Part shown: one piece after another, positions 51,342-64,000 of the stretch | Position numbering within the stretch: position 1 is the first letter of the stretch | How the letters are laid out: the number at the start of each line of letters is the position of its first letter | NCBI RefSeq assembly: GCF_000002995.4 | Contig: NW_025062476.1 | Coordinates: forward strand, 10,600,501-10,664,500 | DNA from: Brugia malayi | Taxonomy: Eukaryota; Nematoda; Chromadorea; Rhabditida; Onchocercidae | Reading direction: 5' to 3' | DNA length: 64,000 bases | Program-made: the position numbers and the translations under genes | Notes under the pieces: model-generated | What the model saw: the letters and a program-made list of their open reading frames with translations, nothing else | Told to the model about the DNA's origin: nothing | Databases searched by the model: none

Positions 51342-52754
51342 TAACCACCGCTTCCAGTCAAATAGTCATGAAATGAATTTATTCAAACGATTACTTCTTT
51401 CGCTTTTATTGAATTTCTAATTGCTTTACACCATTATTCCATTACGTACGTACGTGTATATATATCTTATTTCATTTCCGTTTATATTGTTATTTACCTT
51501 TTCCTCTAATCTAGAAACGAAAAAGTCTTACAGGAAGCACTATATAAAACAAATTAAATTGAATTTTGAAAAAAGATAAATTTCAAAGTTTTTTGCGCTT
51601 ACGTATTTGAACGTACTATTTATACTAATGTACTTATTGGCTAATTTATCACTCTTTAATACTATAAAGTATTACTTTTATACCTGCAGTGGGTATTACT
51701 TTACTGCAAAATATTACTTTTTATAGTATTAACTTTCCATCTATCTTTCTTTCTCTTCTTCATCGCAAAATTGTTTCTGATTTTTGCAGTGAATAAGTTA
51801 ATCAGTTTATGTGATCTGTCATGATGTTCATTAAGTTAGCTAATACTTTCTTTTTGTTCAAATTAGCAAATTGTCAATTAGCAAATAATGTGAGTAATAT
51901 GTAACTGAGATTTACGACTGTGCTGAACGATGAAAAAGTACTGAAAGAGTTGTTTTGATTTCGATCTCGATATATCTCAGAGAGATAATAAAAGACAGAG
52001 AATCATGACTGCAGCATGGCATATGGTATATTTCTAATCTTAAACTTCTTAATCTTCGGATAAATATCAAAGTGATAATTTTAAACATAGAATTTCTATC
52101 GAATTTCCTACATATCTCTTGATTTTTTTTTTTTTTTTTTGCTTTTGTCACATATGTTATCTAAATTTTGAAAATGATAAAGCAATTTTATGATGGCTAA
52201 TTTTCTTTGCAATTACTAATTTATTTCATTCAGATTATAAGGTGAAAAGCAAATATGTAAGGCGTAATTTCTCAATTCTTAATAAAATATTAATTCATTA
52301 CATATTAGCAGAATAATTCGACTAGTGCAATTCATAAGAAGTGAAAATGATATTAGAAAAAATTGACAACAGACTTATTTCAGTTCAAATTACAGTAATA
52401 AAATTTTTTTCGTAATCATACACTGATTTTCCGGATTCCATGCGATTCAATCATTGATGAATGCATGAATATTTATTGTACTTAGACGAACATTTGATAA
52501 TTATTTAATGAAAAAGAGAAAAATGAATTTTAATAACAATGCATTTTTTCATAGTTTTATTGCAATGCTTTATACTGTATATTTCGAAATATTTTATAAT
52601 AATAGCATTTGATACTTTTATACTTTAAAATATTTATAAATTAAGAAAAGAAACTATTTCTTCTCATTTTCCTTTTTTTTTTTTTTTTTTTTTTTTTTTT
52701 GAATATTTCAATTTGTATAAATCAATGCTCGGAAAAAGGAAATTCAGTATAACT

Positions 52755-52838
52755 CAATCATTGATTTACACAGTGATTTTCCGGATTTATGCGATTCAAT
52801 CATTGATTCACACACTGATTTTCCGGATTCCATGTGAT
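52755..52838 (-). repeat. 42-base tandem duplication at the transporter's last codons, with a third copy nearby
   Basis: Units at 52797-52838 and 52755-52796 are alike at most positions; a third partial copy lies at 52417-52458. The first unit carries the end of the transporter frame (NPENQCVNQ then TGA). The second, in the same frame after that stop, reads NPENHCVNQ and again TGA. The third copy reads WNPENQC before diverging. Confidence 0.85.
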
Positions 52839-55800
52839 ATTCGAGTATTGTCCACAGCAATTTAGTAAACTAGTAGTAGTATTTAAATGATCTGTTGATT
52901 CCAGAAATGGTTGTATGAAGCAAGGTGGAACAAATCGAATTGTTGCCATTGCTTTGATTGCCATCAGTGCACTTATTATTGATGCAATTATTGTTATTAC
53001 TACAATGAAAAAAATATGCTAAATAATTTTCTAACTTATTAAATTATCTTTATTAACTGATTAAGTGATTAGTTTAGTTTATTTGATTGATAAATTAGTT
53101 GAATTATTTATTGCTCATTCAATAAAATCATTTATCTGTTTGTCAAATTTTATCAAATTAATTGAAATAGCTTATTTACTCATACAATTAAATAATCTAT
53201 TAAGCAAGATAACATAACCCTTTTTTTTTTTTTTTTTTGTTTGTTCATTGTTTAATTAATTAACGTAACTTACCATTCAAAATCCCATACCAATACATCA
53301 TATGACGTGGCGTTCTCTCATAAATTCTGTAAATAAATAATTATTAGCAATTTTCTTTGATAAATGCAACTTAACATTGGCTGTGCAAAGATTACATTTC
53401 ATTTGTCATAAATTCTTCACATATAACAAAACGTGTTTTGGCGTCAGACGTGGTTTTCTGATATAAAAAAGAATTAGCATATAGCAGCTTATGACATTCT
53501 TTGATGCTATACAAACAAAAATTTAGCCCAAATGCAAAACATTTTCTATCGAAGCCTAATTGAACCCGATTATTCGGCACAACTAACTCTTCCAATGTGG
53601 GTATTTTCCATTCTTTCGTTTTCTCATTGTATCGTTGAGATTTGAGAGAAAGACCAAATATAGTTGGCAATATGATACAGGTGAATGGTAGAGTTGTGCT
53701 CCCAAAGAAATCCATAATTGAGCCAAAATTTGGCACTGATAAAGCAACGAACAATACGGATACCAAAAGTCCGGTACGAACGGCAATACGTTGCCAACAC
53801 ATCTCTACAATACACTTTTTTCTTTTGAAAATTTTAAAACTTGAATTAAAGTTTTTTAGATATAGAATGACATTCATTTCTAACTTAATCATCAGATTCA
53901 ATGAATGTCAAATTAAGAACTTTATGACTTTCAACAAACATTCATTTACCATATCTTTTGTTAATATCATTAATCAAAATTGTCAAACTAATAGTTTAAG
54001 ATTAGAATAAACAAACTATGTGGCACATGAAAAATATCTTCAAATTGTTGATTGATCGGATTGATAGTTAGAATAATGGTAAGCACGCAGTGAAATGCAA
54101 CTGCTAAATCAGCTGCATGCCGAATCCATGTTGTTTGCAATGAATCAATTACTGATTCATGCATACTTTGACCGTAAACAACATAGGAATAGACGGATAA
54201 CGGAATATACAAACAACCGGTCCCTAAAAATAATACTAGGAATTAGACAAATAGTGTTCAACTTTTTTTTTTTAATTTGTTCCTTTTAGTTCATTCGAAA
54301 TTAAGCATTTTTTTCTGCAACGATAGTATATTACTATTTACGGCAAGCGAAAAGCGAAAATTGATTTTTGATTAATTTTTGCATAAAATTTGAAAGAATC
54401 GACAGGATTAAAATTGGTTATTTTGATAATATTTGTATTGAAATTCGAGTAAAATAACACTCTTCTAGCTAATTCATTTGTTATTTGAAATAATTTCAAT
54501 CTTTTTAAAATAAACTTTAGTGAATTTGTCTTATTCTCATATATTAATATCCAAATTTTTGAAATGATCAGAATAACTAACAGATGAATCCAAGTAAAAT
54601 GGATTTTGTGAATTCATTTGGCTCACGCATATCGTGCTGTATCGTTGGGAATACGTGATGGCCACTATAGGCAAACACAAATGTGCCAAGGCTGTAGAGG
54701 GAGTGAAATGATGGTGGCTTATAAACAGCTGATAATTTGCATGAACTGTGATCTCGACTAACACCAATCAAAATTAGCACAACTGCAGCAATGGTACAGA
54801 GAAGCGATACAGCCACAAAAAGCCTGAAATATAATTGTTAGCTTACTTCTATTTATGACAAGCAAAATGGTTCATTTTTGGGCAAATTTTGAAATAATAG
54901 TTTGAAATAAATTTCGTCTTTTTTATCTGCAGCACATATAATAAATATTATTTGATTATAGATTTGACATAGTGAAATTTTGAATAAATTCTTGCAGATG
55001 CTTAAAATGAAAGAAAAAAGAGTTATATTTGTGTATTGGTAATGAAGAAATTTGAATGGAAATCATTTAAGGCACAACTAGCAAATCAATTGTCAAGATA
55101 TATTTGACTTATAAGATATCATTTAAAGTATCTCTGAGATGGTAACTTATTTAAAGAGTTAATCTTTTCTACGAATTAACTATTAATTAATAGGAGAAAC
55201 TAGCATTTCACCAAAAATTTTTTTATTTCGTTATATTTAAGCAGAAAACACTGTTGATATTTGATGAAAAAAGAAAAAAAAAATCGCTTTGTATTCTTTT
55301 CAAATCTTATCTCTCTTTTTCAAGAGATAAGATTAGATGGCAATAATAACTACCTGTATTTTTGTATACTTATTTTATGAAATTCCAAGAAAAAAAAGAT
55401 GCGATTTTTCGAACAAACCAAAAATCAGCTGGCGATCGGAGAAAGGTAATCGGCAAGATTAGTATTACAAGGATTATTAGCAAGAGGCAGAAATTTATTT
55501 TAATACCGAAATAGATTAGAACTTTGTGAAATATGCTTGATGACAGAATAACATATACAGTAGTGACACCAAACAGCGTCGTGTTAACACAGAGAGCCGT
55601 GAAAGTCCTAAAATTTGTAAAATTTCAATTTTTTAAATATACAAATGTAAGAGATTTAGATTAATCAGAACTGTAATTTTTTACTGCACACTGTTTTAAA
55701 TTTACTCTAATTTCGTTTACTGTAATTTGCAAATGGAGATATTAATTAATGAATTTATAATTATAACATAATGGAGTCTAGCATATAGTCAATAAATCTA

Positions 55801-56575
55801 CAAAGCTTATCTGAATATTTTACAAATTCAAAATATTGAGCATATAGCATAATTTGAAAATGATGAAGTAATATAGGTAATTTGCCTCATTTTAGGTCCA
55901 AAACTACGCATGCCAATTTCAGGATACGGTTGACGACAATTTGTCTTGTACATAGGCCACCGTTCTCTCATTATAGTCCATGTCTCTGATAAAAGATAAG
56001 CACTGTTCGTAAAAAATATAGCAATTAGTCCCATAAATATACAACCAAGAATTATACCTGAAAATATGCATCACTTAACTCAAAATTAGTTAAAATTCAC
56101 GCATGAAAAGAAAGTATATTATGATGAATAAATTGAAATGGAAAAAATGAATGACTTCTTGAAATATTAAAAAAGAACTTTAAGTGTAATATATGAATTA
56201 TTATTTGATTTTCATTATTCAATTCAGGAATCTTTTACATATAAACATAATTTCATTAGGATCAAAAATTTTAGCAAGAAAACCTGTTTCATGAAATGCA
56301 GCTGGCATAGCTACTATACCACCACCAACCATATCCGCAACAACCATAACGGATGCGACGAACCAACCGTAACCTCGTTCCGGAACTACGAATGTAGATG
56401 TAATGCTAACATCTTTCGTCTTATCTTTTCCACTCTCCGTTTGTTGATTATTTTGCATTTCAATATCAGGATTGAATGTTTTAGCAGTTTTTTTCGACGA
56501 TTCATTGATGACAGAAGTTTTAGCACCTGTTTGTATTCGTACTATATTGCTTGAATCGCCCACCAATCTGCTCAT
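52800..56575 (-). CDS. Amino-acid transporter, AAAP family (SLC36/SLC38-like)
   Basis: Eight exons: 56575-56284, 56057-55886, 55607-55419, 54823-54582, 54223-54017, 53804-53588, 53326-53274 and 52999-52800. They total 1,572 bases, or 523 residues plus TGA. After a polar cytosolic N-terminus of about 60 residues comes the first helix region [19 protein letters not shown]. Later family landmarks are [28 protein letters not shown], a [12 protein letters not shown] element, [34 protein letters not shown], and TLEEIYERTPR before the last helix. The protein has about 11 membrane spans and probably moves neutral amino acids with H+ or Na+ at the plasma membrane or lysosome; the substrate cannot be told from sequence. 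The intron after base 55886 has a GC donor (GAG|GCAAAT), forced by phase and by a nearby in-frame stop. The C-terminus after the last helix is Cys-containing ([11 protein letters not shown]) and lies in a duplicated 42-base unit. Confidence 0.92.
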
Positions 56576-58070
56576 TTTCCACAATTTTTATCTGATCTGA
56601 ATGCTGAAGTTATAAAAATTGAATTAAAATATTTTTAATTTAAAGGAAAAAAAGATGTATGATAGTAATCATTTCGTTTCACTCATTTGTAACTGTCTAC
56701 TTCCTAATACTTTTTACAGTCATTGAGTAAAAAATTTGTAATTAAACTTTAAGAATTAAAATTAATCGTAAACTATTCAACTATTAGCTAATCAAAAATA
56801 TAAACCAATCATAAATGGCTCCTCTTTCAGATATAGCAAGCAATATTTATGTCTCTCAATAAGTACATGTAGTTTAGATCATTCTAATTAGGCGCAAATG
56901 TATGTATATCACTTTTACCAGGACAATATGAGCGAATGATATAAGAGTTATTGAAGACAAGTTCTCGAACAGTATCTCATATAATAACTAGGAAAGAACA
57001 AAATCAAAATTCATCTGTTCACTTTTCAAAACGGAAACAAAAACAAAACAGAAGAAAAGAAAAAAAAGATTAATTTGGAAATAAAAAGAATTTAAAAAGT
57101 TATTTTATGAAGAAAGTATCGAATGAATAGGTCTCAATTGAGAGTAATTTGAAGTTCATTGCCCTAATCATAAAATTGCAGCATGATGATGCAGTATGAT
57201 TTATTCATAAACATTACTTAACGAAATATTGCAGTAAAAAAGAATTATCATTTCAACTTTTTCATAAAGTAAGATATTTCAATTAATGGACTAATACTTC
57301 GGTAGGTATTGTTCAATCTAATCTTTGGTCAAGTTGCTGTTGTCATTAACGGTTTGAATCATTTGCACTTCTCACAGAGATTTGCAGCTGTTGCGGAGAA
57401 GTAAAAGAGTATGAAGACGGATTAGTTACTTTGACCTTGACCTTAACATATTTCAAAGAGATAAATAATCAAAGAAGGAAGAATTAAGGTTGGAGCAAAG
57501 CGTATATATACGATTAATTGTTCATCCTATTACTTCATAATAATTAGATGAGGATAGAATTGAAGTGCAGATTTTTTCAAGAAAAAAAGATGAAAAAAAC
57601 CTAAATTTGGAATGAATTAAAAAAAAAAAAAACACTTTATTAAAAAAATAATTAAATATTGGCTAAATAGATATCAATGGAATAATTTACAAATTCACTG
57701 CTTTAATCATACAAATGAAAGATACATTACTTGTTAAAAATTACTTATTTAATAAGTAATGTCATTTAAACTTTCTAATCGTTTCGATAGATAATAAAAT
57801 GATAGTTGTAAAAATTGAAATTGACATTTAAATTTCCTACATACAAATGCACTTCCTATTATTAGTGAAAAGAACAGAAAGTTTACATTTCACTATTTTA
57901 TGCTAAATATCAAAGGTCAAATTACTACTTAATATCTCTTAAAAGAAAGTATTCCCAAAGGTTCAGTAATATCATGTGACTATTACCGCCCCTCTATACA
58001 TTCATATTCTTACTAATCAAATTAGCAAAGCACATCTTTTGCAAGCAACTTTAAAACTTGACCTCATCTG

Positions 58071-58108
58071 CCTCTCTCTCCCTCTCTCTCTCTCTCCCTT
58101 TCTCTTCC
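58071..58108. repeat. CT-rich microsatellite
   Basis: Interrupted CTCTCTCC repeat of about 38 bases. Simple repeat with no function inferred. Confidence 0.85.
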
Positions 58109-61100
58109 CGTTTCTGTTCCTTCCTTCTGTTTGAACATCTTACCATAAAATGAAAACGATGAATAATATCTTCTTAAAGATGAACTTTGACTGGCAGATC
58201 AATATTAGAAGTTGAAGTATTCACTGAATCACAGCTTCTGATTTTAATGATTATTAGCGCTTCTCTTCCTTTCTGATCACTAATTATCACTGATAATTAG
58301 TATTTTTACGAAATTATACAATTTTCTGTAGTTTTCAAAGCCTTTCTCTTCTTTTTTTTTTTTTTTTTTTTTTGACAAAAACGAATCGTTTATTCCATAA
58401 TAATCGATTTATTCCATAAACAAACAAAAATTTTGTAATTCTTCAATATTCTTTGTACCTAAATATGAACAAATTATTTCATACCTTAATTTCATATAAT
58501 TTATTATCAAAACGTAAGATAATACTATGCTAATTTTGTTGACAATAACGAATGTATCATTGTTATTAGTTAAATGATGTTAGAAGACTGATCTAATCAT
58601 AAGAGATTAAATAGCATTTTGTTCAAAATAATTTAAATAGATGTTAATTTAAAAAAAAAAGAAAAAAAAGAAATTAATAATGTAAATTTATCTTAGTATT
58701 GTAAACTGCGTCTGCAACATCAGACATCATTTTTTAAATTATTTTTGAATCTTTTGTGTTCTACAAGAAATGAAAGTGCATCTTCTACTTTCAATTGTGC
58801 AAAAAATGTAAAATTGAAAATTCAATGAAATTGCTGAATTTCAACATAAAAGTTCAACAGATACCTTACCTTACAGCTCTAAGAAAACATTTCATTAAAA
58901 GATTGCATTTTTCAATGTTTTTTTTTTTTTCGAGAAAAAAAATTAACTTGTTTTTTAATTCAAATATTTAATTTTGACATATTATCCAACTTTGATAGTT
59001 CTTTTTGTTAGCATTTGCTGTAAATTTTTAACTGTCTTAAAAAGTTCAGTAAATATCCTTTATGAAAGATGATAATAACATTGGAAAGATTAGTAATTAA
59101 GTATGGTTTAATTAGCTGATACAATCTAAAGAAGTAAGAAAATGTAGCTTGAACGAGCAAAATTTTCGAACAAATTCATTAATTAAAATGAAATTAGGGA
59201 AACAGCCAACATCCACGGAAACTAGTTTCAGCTACTTTTCAGTACAAAATATTTGCGATGTCTAAAAACTTTTTTTTTCCTTTCGTTTTTTTTTTTTTAT
59301 TTGAAACTTAATATAATATTTTAATCACTGATTAATAATCCAACCGACAAATGTATATTAAATCAGAAAAGTTTGTGTAAAATGGATGTAACATCTGCTC
59401 AAAATTACTTCCGTAAGATATGAAATGATTAAATTTATTAATGATAAAAATAAATGTAGTAATAATCTAATCAACAAGAATATAGTACGATCGATCGTTC
59501 ACACTATCTATCGGTTTGTATTTTCATATTCATTGACATTGCTTGTTTGAATATAATTTTTGCGATGTTATTTGAAATAAAAATTTTGTTTACAACAATA
59601 AGAATGATAGAGAAGGACAGGAAGAGAAAAATGGACAGAGAGAGAAAGACTGTCAAAGGTAATTAACTGAAAAGTTCAAAAGTCAATAAAGATAAGAAAT
59701 TAGAAAACAGGGGTGTAAAGTTGAAAATTCCAAGAAAAGCGAGTAAATGATGTTGATATGTGTTCGTTGGGAGCAGAAAATGGTATTGTTGTTACATTAG
59801 TTTAGTGTTGATATTTCCTGAAAGTAATTAATTGAAATTAATTTCTTAATTTAATAATGAAAGTCAATTTCTTAATGGTAATAATTGATAATTGAAATAG
59901 CAAGTGATAAGCAATAAATGATAACAAATTAAAAGTGGCAGACAAATTTTAAAAAATATACAAACAAAGGAATCAGGAAATTAATTCATTTCAAACAAAA
60001 ATAAAACCGATGCAAACCGATGGCTTTCACAAAACTGAAAACATAAGCACAAATTTTCAATACAATTTGAAATGCAGAGTTATTATTATTAACATAATGA
60101 ATTTGCTATTTGTTTTGTTTTTGTTTTTGTTTTTGATTTTGATTGATTAAATAAAACAGTTTTAACTATATCATCTCTGATACTTTCACTTACACCAAAA
60201 TTAGCACTTTGTGCCAGTGGAACATGTACATTTCTATGTCACATCAGAAGCAAATTTAAGAAATAGATTGATGAATGAATACTTTTATCAGTTAACTTAT
60301 CATTACACAAAATTAAGCGTAACATTCATTAATCATTTGTTTTTTGCTTCTTTTTTAAAGATTATCACTCGTTTTTTTTTATCACTAACAGTCTAATTAA
60401 ATAGGAAATCGATGACCACAAAAAAGTGTGATTTTGGTGCAAGCAAATTTCAATTGAGCAAAAAAGTTGCAACGATATTTCAACGACAGTTGAAAATTTG
60501 TCGAGAAAGGCCACCGATACTCTCATTGCAATATGTATCAGTGGTAAATTAAAAGAAAAAAAATGTTACTATCAATCATTTCAATCATTCAAAAAATAAA
60601 AATTTATGAATATACTGAGAGATAGATTAAGCTCATTAATAATATTTTTTCTTATTTATGATAAGGTTACAAAAAAGAGCGAAGAAAAAAGAAACAAATG
60701 AACAGTTCAATAAAAGTAATAAAATAATAGTACATTAATTGTGGATAGAAGCTATCTTTGGATAAAATATTTTAAATTCTCATAAAAATTATTAATGATG
60801 ACTAAATGATAAATGTTTACTGATAAATGTTTACTTCTGTGATAACTCTAACTCTAACCACAAACGAGTGAATTAAATAACACAATTGTTATTTATCAAT
60901 CCTTTATTGCATTTCTTACATATTTGCAATACAAACACTATTCAATATCATTTTGAAACAATTAATTAATAAGTTGAAAAATTGTTTAATTTGATATTTA
61001 TCCATTTATTCAATTTTTTTTTAAAAAAATATCAGCTAATTAAATGTTAAGGTTTGTATGAGTTGTTAATATAAATCTTGAATCTTTTCTTTAATCATTC

Positions 61101-62526
61101 TTAAAATGGATATGAAATAAAATTTGCATTTAATTAAAAGCTTTATTTTAAATTCATTGAAGTTATCTTCAAATCATTTTTTTTTACTAACTGATTGAGT
61201 CTATGTTAGTTTTCGCCTTCTTTTTACTAACTTCTGAAATAGTTTTAATATTTTCTGATTAACAGAAGCAATTTAGAATTGATGATACTTTTGTCGAGAT
61301 TTATATACCTGTATAGTTTTAGAATAACTTGCGTTCCTGTCCTGCATTGTTACATTAGTATTAGACATTTTTACTTTTTACACGAACAGTTAAAATTAAT
61401 TAAAAACTTCAAAAAGGATTCAATGCCACTGAATGTATGAAATTTTCTGTTTTAGTTCTGTCTTGCACATCAAATTAAAATCAATAATTTTCAAATACTA
61501 AAATATCTTTTATAATAATCCATTTCTGATTAATGCTTGAAAATAATGTTATTTGAATGAAAAATATTAAAATATATTGATAGTATTGTCAACTATTTCG
61601 AGAATGTTTAAATTATTCACATCGTTCTCGACATCACACTATAAATTGTTTGTTATTGAAATTGACAGCAGGTGTCAAGTTAATTAATTACAATATTTCT
61701 CTGTACTTTTTTCTTCTAATTTTTTATGAGAAAGATACCAGTTAGTCTTTTTATTTATCTCTTACAACTTTCTACATGTGATGAATTCTGTCTGTCCATA
61801 AATATCAGTAAATTTTTTCATCTCAAATTGAGTTTTCGAATGAAATACGGTAAATGAAGGAATAATTGAATAATATTTTAATTGTTAATAATCCTTTTAA
61901 AAAAAATTTTTGTTAAAAACTAAGAAATGTATGAATTATTAGCAAATAAATTTTACTATTAAAATAAGAAAAAATGATGTATGAAAAGTATAAATTACAG
62001 ATAGCAGTTAATAAGCATAAGCAAATCAAACGATACAAACTGAATAGCTTCTTTTACATTCATTAAACAATTTTACTATTCTTTTTATCAGATAAAGTGA
62101 ATGAGAAATACACTGAGATTTGTTTGAAAAAATTTCCATTCTAATTGTATTGATCGATCTTTTCATCAAATGTAGGAAATAAACGGAACAGTAATCTATT
62201 ATCGTTCGCAAATGTAATAGACGAAAAAAATTTTGTAAAGTTAATAAAAAAAAGTATTTTTTTTCTAACTTAAAAAAAATATAAACTCATTCACTGAGTA
62301 TTATCAATTTTTAGTGATTGCTACTTATTATGCGAATGAAATAGATGTCACAATTTTCTTAATTTGAGTATGGGGAGAATGCTTCACTGATAATTATAGT
62401 TAATGTGTTATCAGATGTAAACAAATTATCGATTATGAGATTACTGTAAAAATTATCATTCAATAAATACATTTAAACTTTAAAAGTTAGTACGATAGAC
62501 CACCAATTCGTCAATTATTGCTTGTT

Positions 62527-62718
62527 ATGAGCGATTTGGTTGATGATGATACTGTCACAACCATTATATTAGTGGACAATTCTTGGGACATACTAAATGA
62601 CATCAATGACAAATTGGGGCTTAATAGATGTTTAGTATTAAAAAAAAAAAAAACAAAAGACAATGAAAAGAACAAAATTAGAGTTCTTTATCTACTAGTA
62701 TTACAATATATTCATTAA
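62527..62718 (+). CDS. Coding-like fragment, 63 codons (weak, possibly a decayed gene)
   Basis: From ATG 62527 the frame begins MSDLVDDDTVTTIILVDNSW and continues DILNDINDKLGLNRC with mixed codon use, then enters a 13-A run and loses protein-like character. About 300 bases later, 62932-63008 is flanked by CTTTCAG and CGG|GTAACT and is open in a frame reading MIAAFKLSLNDIIAKGHIDL. No phase joins the two cleanly, and no family is recognised. It may be a pseudogene fragment or two exons of a gene extending beyond the window. Confidence 0.2.
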   Translation: MSDLVDDDTVTTIILVDNSWDILNDINDKLGLNRCLVLKKKKTKDNEKNKIRVLYLLVLQYIH

Positions 62719-64000
62719 GATATTATATCACTATTGTAATGTATTGCATAAATTATTATTAATGGGTTGAATTTTTTAATTTCCTACTCATTAGTCAAGA
62801 GAAACTTTAAAGATCATTTGTCAAGTGTTATTTTTTGAAGCGTCTCTTGGTGACAATAACAGTTGTTGATAAAAGTGATAACATGCCACGTGCTGTGACA
62901 TTCGGATGAGAAGAGGACTATTCTTTCAGAAATTGGCAGTAAGATGATCGCTGCATTTAAATTATCGCTCAATGACATAATAGCAAAAGGTCACATAGAT
63001 TTGCGGGTAACTTTTTTTTCTTTCTCTTTTTTTTAATGAGCAATATTGTCCTTTTAATTAACAGTTGGGCAATATGAAATTATGTCGCGCAAATCTTTTT
63101 TTTTTTTTTCTTCATAATTAAATTATTTTGTGCTCTCGATGAATAGATATTTTTGTGGTAAATCAGAATTTGCGCAATTGACCATCTGCTCCTACCTACA
63201 GGTAATATGACCGAGTGACAATATTTCTCGTTGTAAATTCTGTAAAATCTGTAAAAAATAAAACGGAAAAAAAAGACGACATTCCTTATTCTGCAAAATG
63301 TCAATACTTTTTACATAAACCATGTGAAAACTAAATTGTTAAAGATATTGAGTATTCATTTAAGTTATTTTAGATCATCGAATAATCACTGAGTAAAACT
63401 AAAGTACTAATTATTCCTAATAACGCTGATAAATATTGTCAATAAATTTTTAATTTTTATACGAGAAGTTATTCAAGCAGAAATTAATTACATTAACATT
63501 TTTTTTAATTTATTGCATATTTTAAATACTTCATTCCTGATTGTTTAATTTATTTCACAAATAATAATTAATTAAATATTATCATTTTAATTCAGGTTTA
63601 ACTTAAAAAAAAAAACCGATCTTATAAGACAAAAAAAAAGGTGAACTCCTTAAATAGATAAATATCATTTACACGTATCATATCAATAAACGATAGAATT
63701 ATGCAGATTAATTTAGATTAAAAGTTAAAAATGTAACATTTTTTGACGTTTAGTATCAAAAAAAGAGAAAAATTATGAATAATTAGCATTAGATGAAATA
63801 AGTTGGTGTTTTAAATTAAAGAGGTAAAATTTTTTAAATCAGATAATATCAGAAGATAAACTTATGAGGAAGAAACAAATTTAAAAAATGAAATATTAAC
63901 TCAATTTTTAAGTTAATTTTTGAAAATATTTTTTAAAGTTGTGATAGCACTGATAGCTTTAAAAGAAAACCGTGGGAATGATAATTGGAAAGGAAATGTT

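Larger units (their letters stand above)
56576..64000. other. Gene-poor region upstream of the transporter
   Basis: Contains the presumed transporter promoter, long poly(T) and poly(A) runs and a CT microsatellite at 58071-58108. Apart from a weak coding-like patch at 62.5-63.1 kb, no gene is supported. Confidence 0.55.

Noticed and set aside
53392..53587. Open extension of transporter exon 6 beyond the donor at 53587
   Set aside because: Family homology stops at TLEE and resumes at IYERTPR in the exon starting 53326; the extension is intron read-through.
1..64000. tRNA, rRNA, CRISPR arrays, prokaryotic operons, viral or transposase genes
   Set aside because: Looked for by eye on both strands; no cloverleaf-like, rRNA-like, spaced direct-repeat array or transposase/polymerase motif was recognised. 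A tRNA scan and a repeat-library search would be needed to exclude them fully.

Overview
This is a eukaryotic window. It is strongly A+T-rich, has long poly(T)/poly(A) runs, and carries intron-rich genes whose introns almost all run GT...TTTCAG. With a ShKT cysteine domain on a large secreted protein and intron sizes of about 50 to 1,000 bases, it looks like a parasitic nematode, probably spirurid/filarial. That species-level guess is inference; no species marker was seen. Exon structures below were built by hand from splice signals, reading-frame phase and family homology. For each model with both ends placed, the coding bases divide by three and end at a stop.

Layout. 1-11655 is gene-poor. 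11656-18469 (+) is a six-exon gene for a 1,455-residue secreted Ser/Thr/Glu-rich protein with repeated GYG motifs and a C-terminal ShKT-like domain. 19573-20896 (+) is a four-exon gene for a 264-residue probably secreted protein of unknown function. Convergent to these, 21697-25934 (-) encodes an MPPED1/MPPED2-type metallophosphoesterase; its initiating exon is not certain. 30345-40015 (-) is vigilin, with 21 coding exons, 15 KH units and 1,267 residues. An intergenic region of about 4.4 kb separates it from the divergent, intronless isoprenylcysteine carboxyl methyltransferase gene (44451-45299, +). 46401-48380 (+) is a FRA10AC1 homologue. 51009-51341 (-) is a possible 49-residue membrane micropeptide. 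52800-56575 (-) is an eight-exon amino-acid transporter of the AAAP (SLC36/38-like) family. 56576-64000 is again gene-poor, with one weak coding-like patch near 62.5-63.1 kb.

Vigilin, ICMT, the FRA10AC1 homologue and the transporter are housekeeping genes (RNA binding, prenyl-protein methylation, splicing, amino-acid transport), and nothing suggests they form one pathway. The lineage-specific part is the pair of secreted-protein genes at 11.6-20.9 kb. The oddities most worth checking are: the repeat/ShKT protein; an Asp-to-Cys change in the first metal-binding motif of the phosphoesterase; a FRA10AC1 acceptor that reads CCG instead of CAG, beside a partial exon duplication and a GC-AG intron; a 42-base tandem duplication of the transporter's last codons including its stop; and a near-perfect 69-base palindrome after the ShKT gene.
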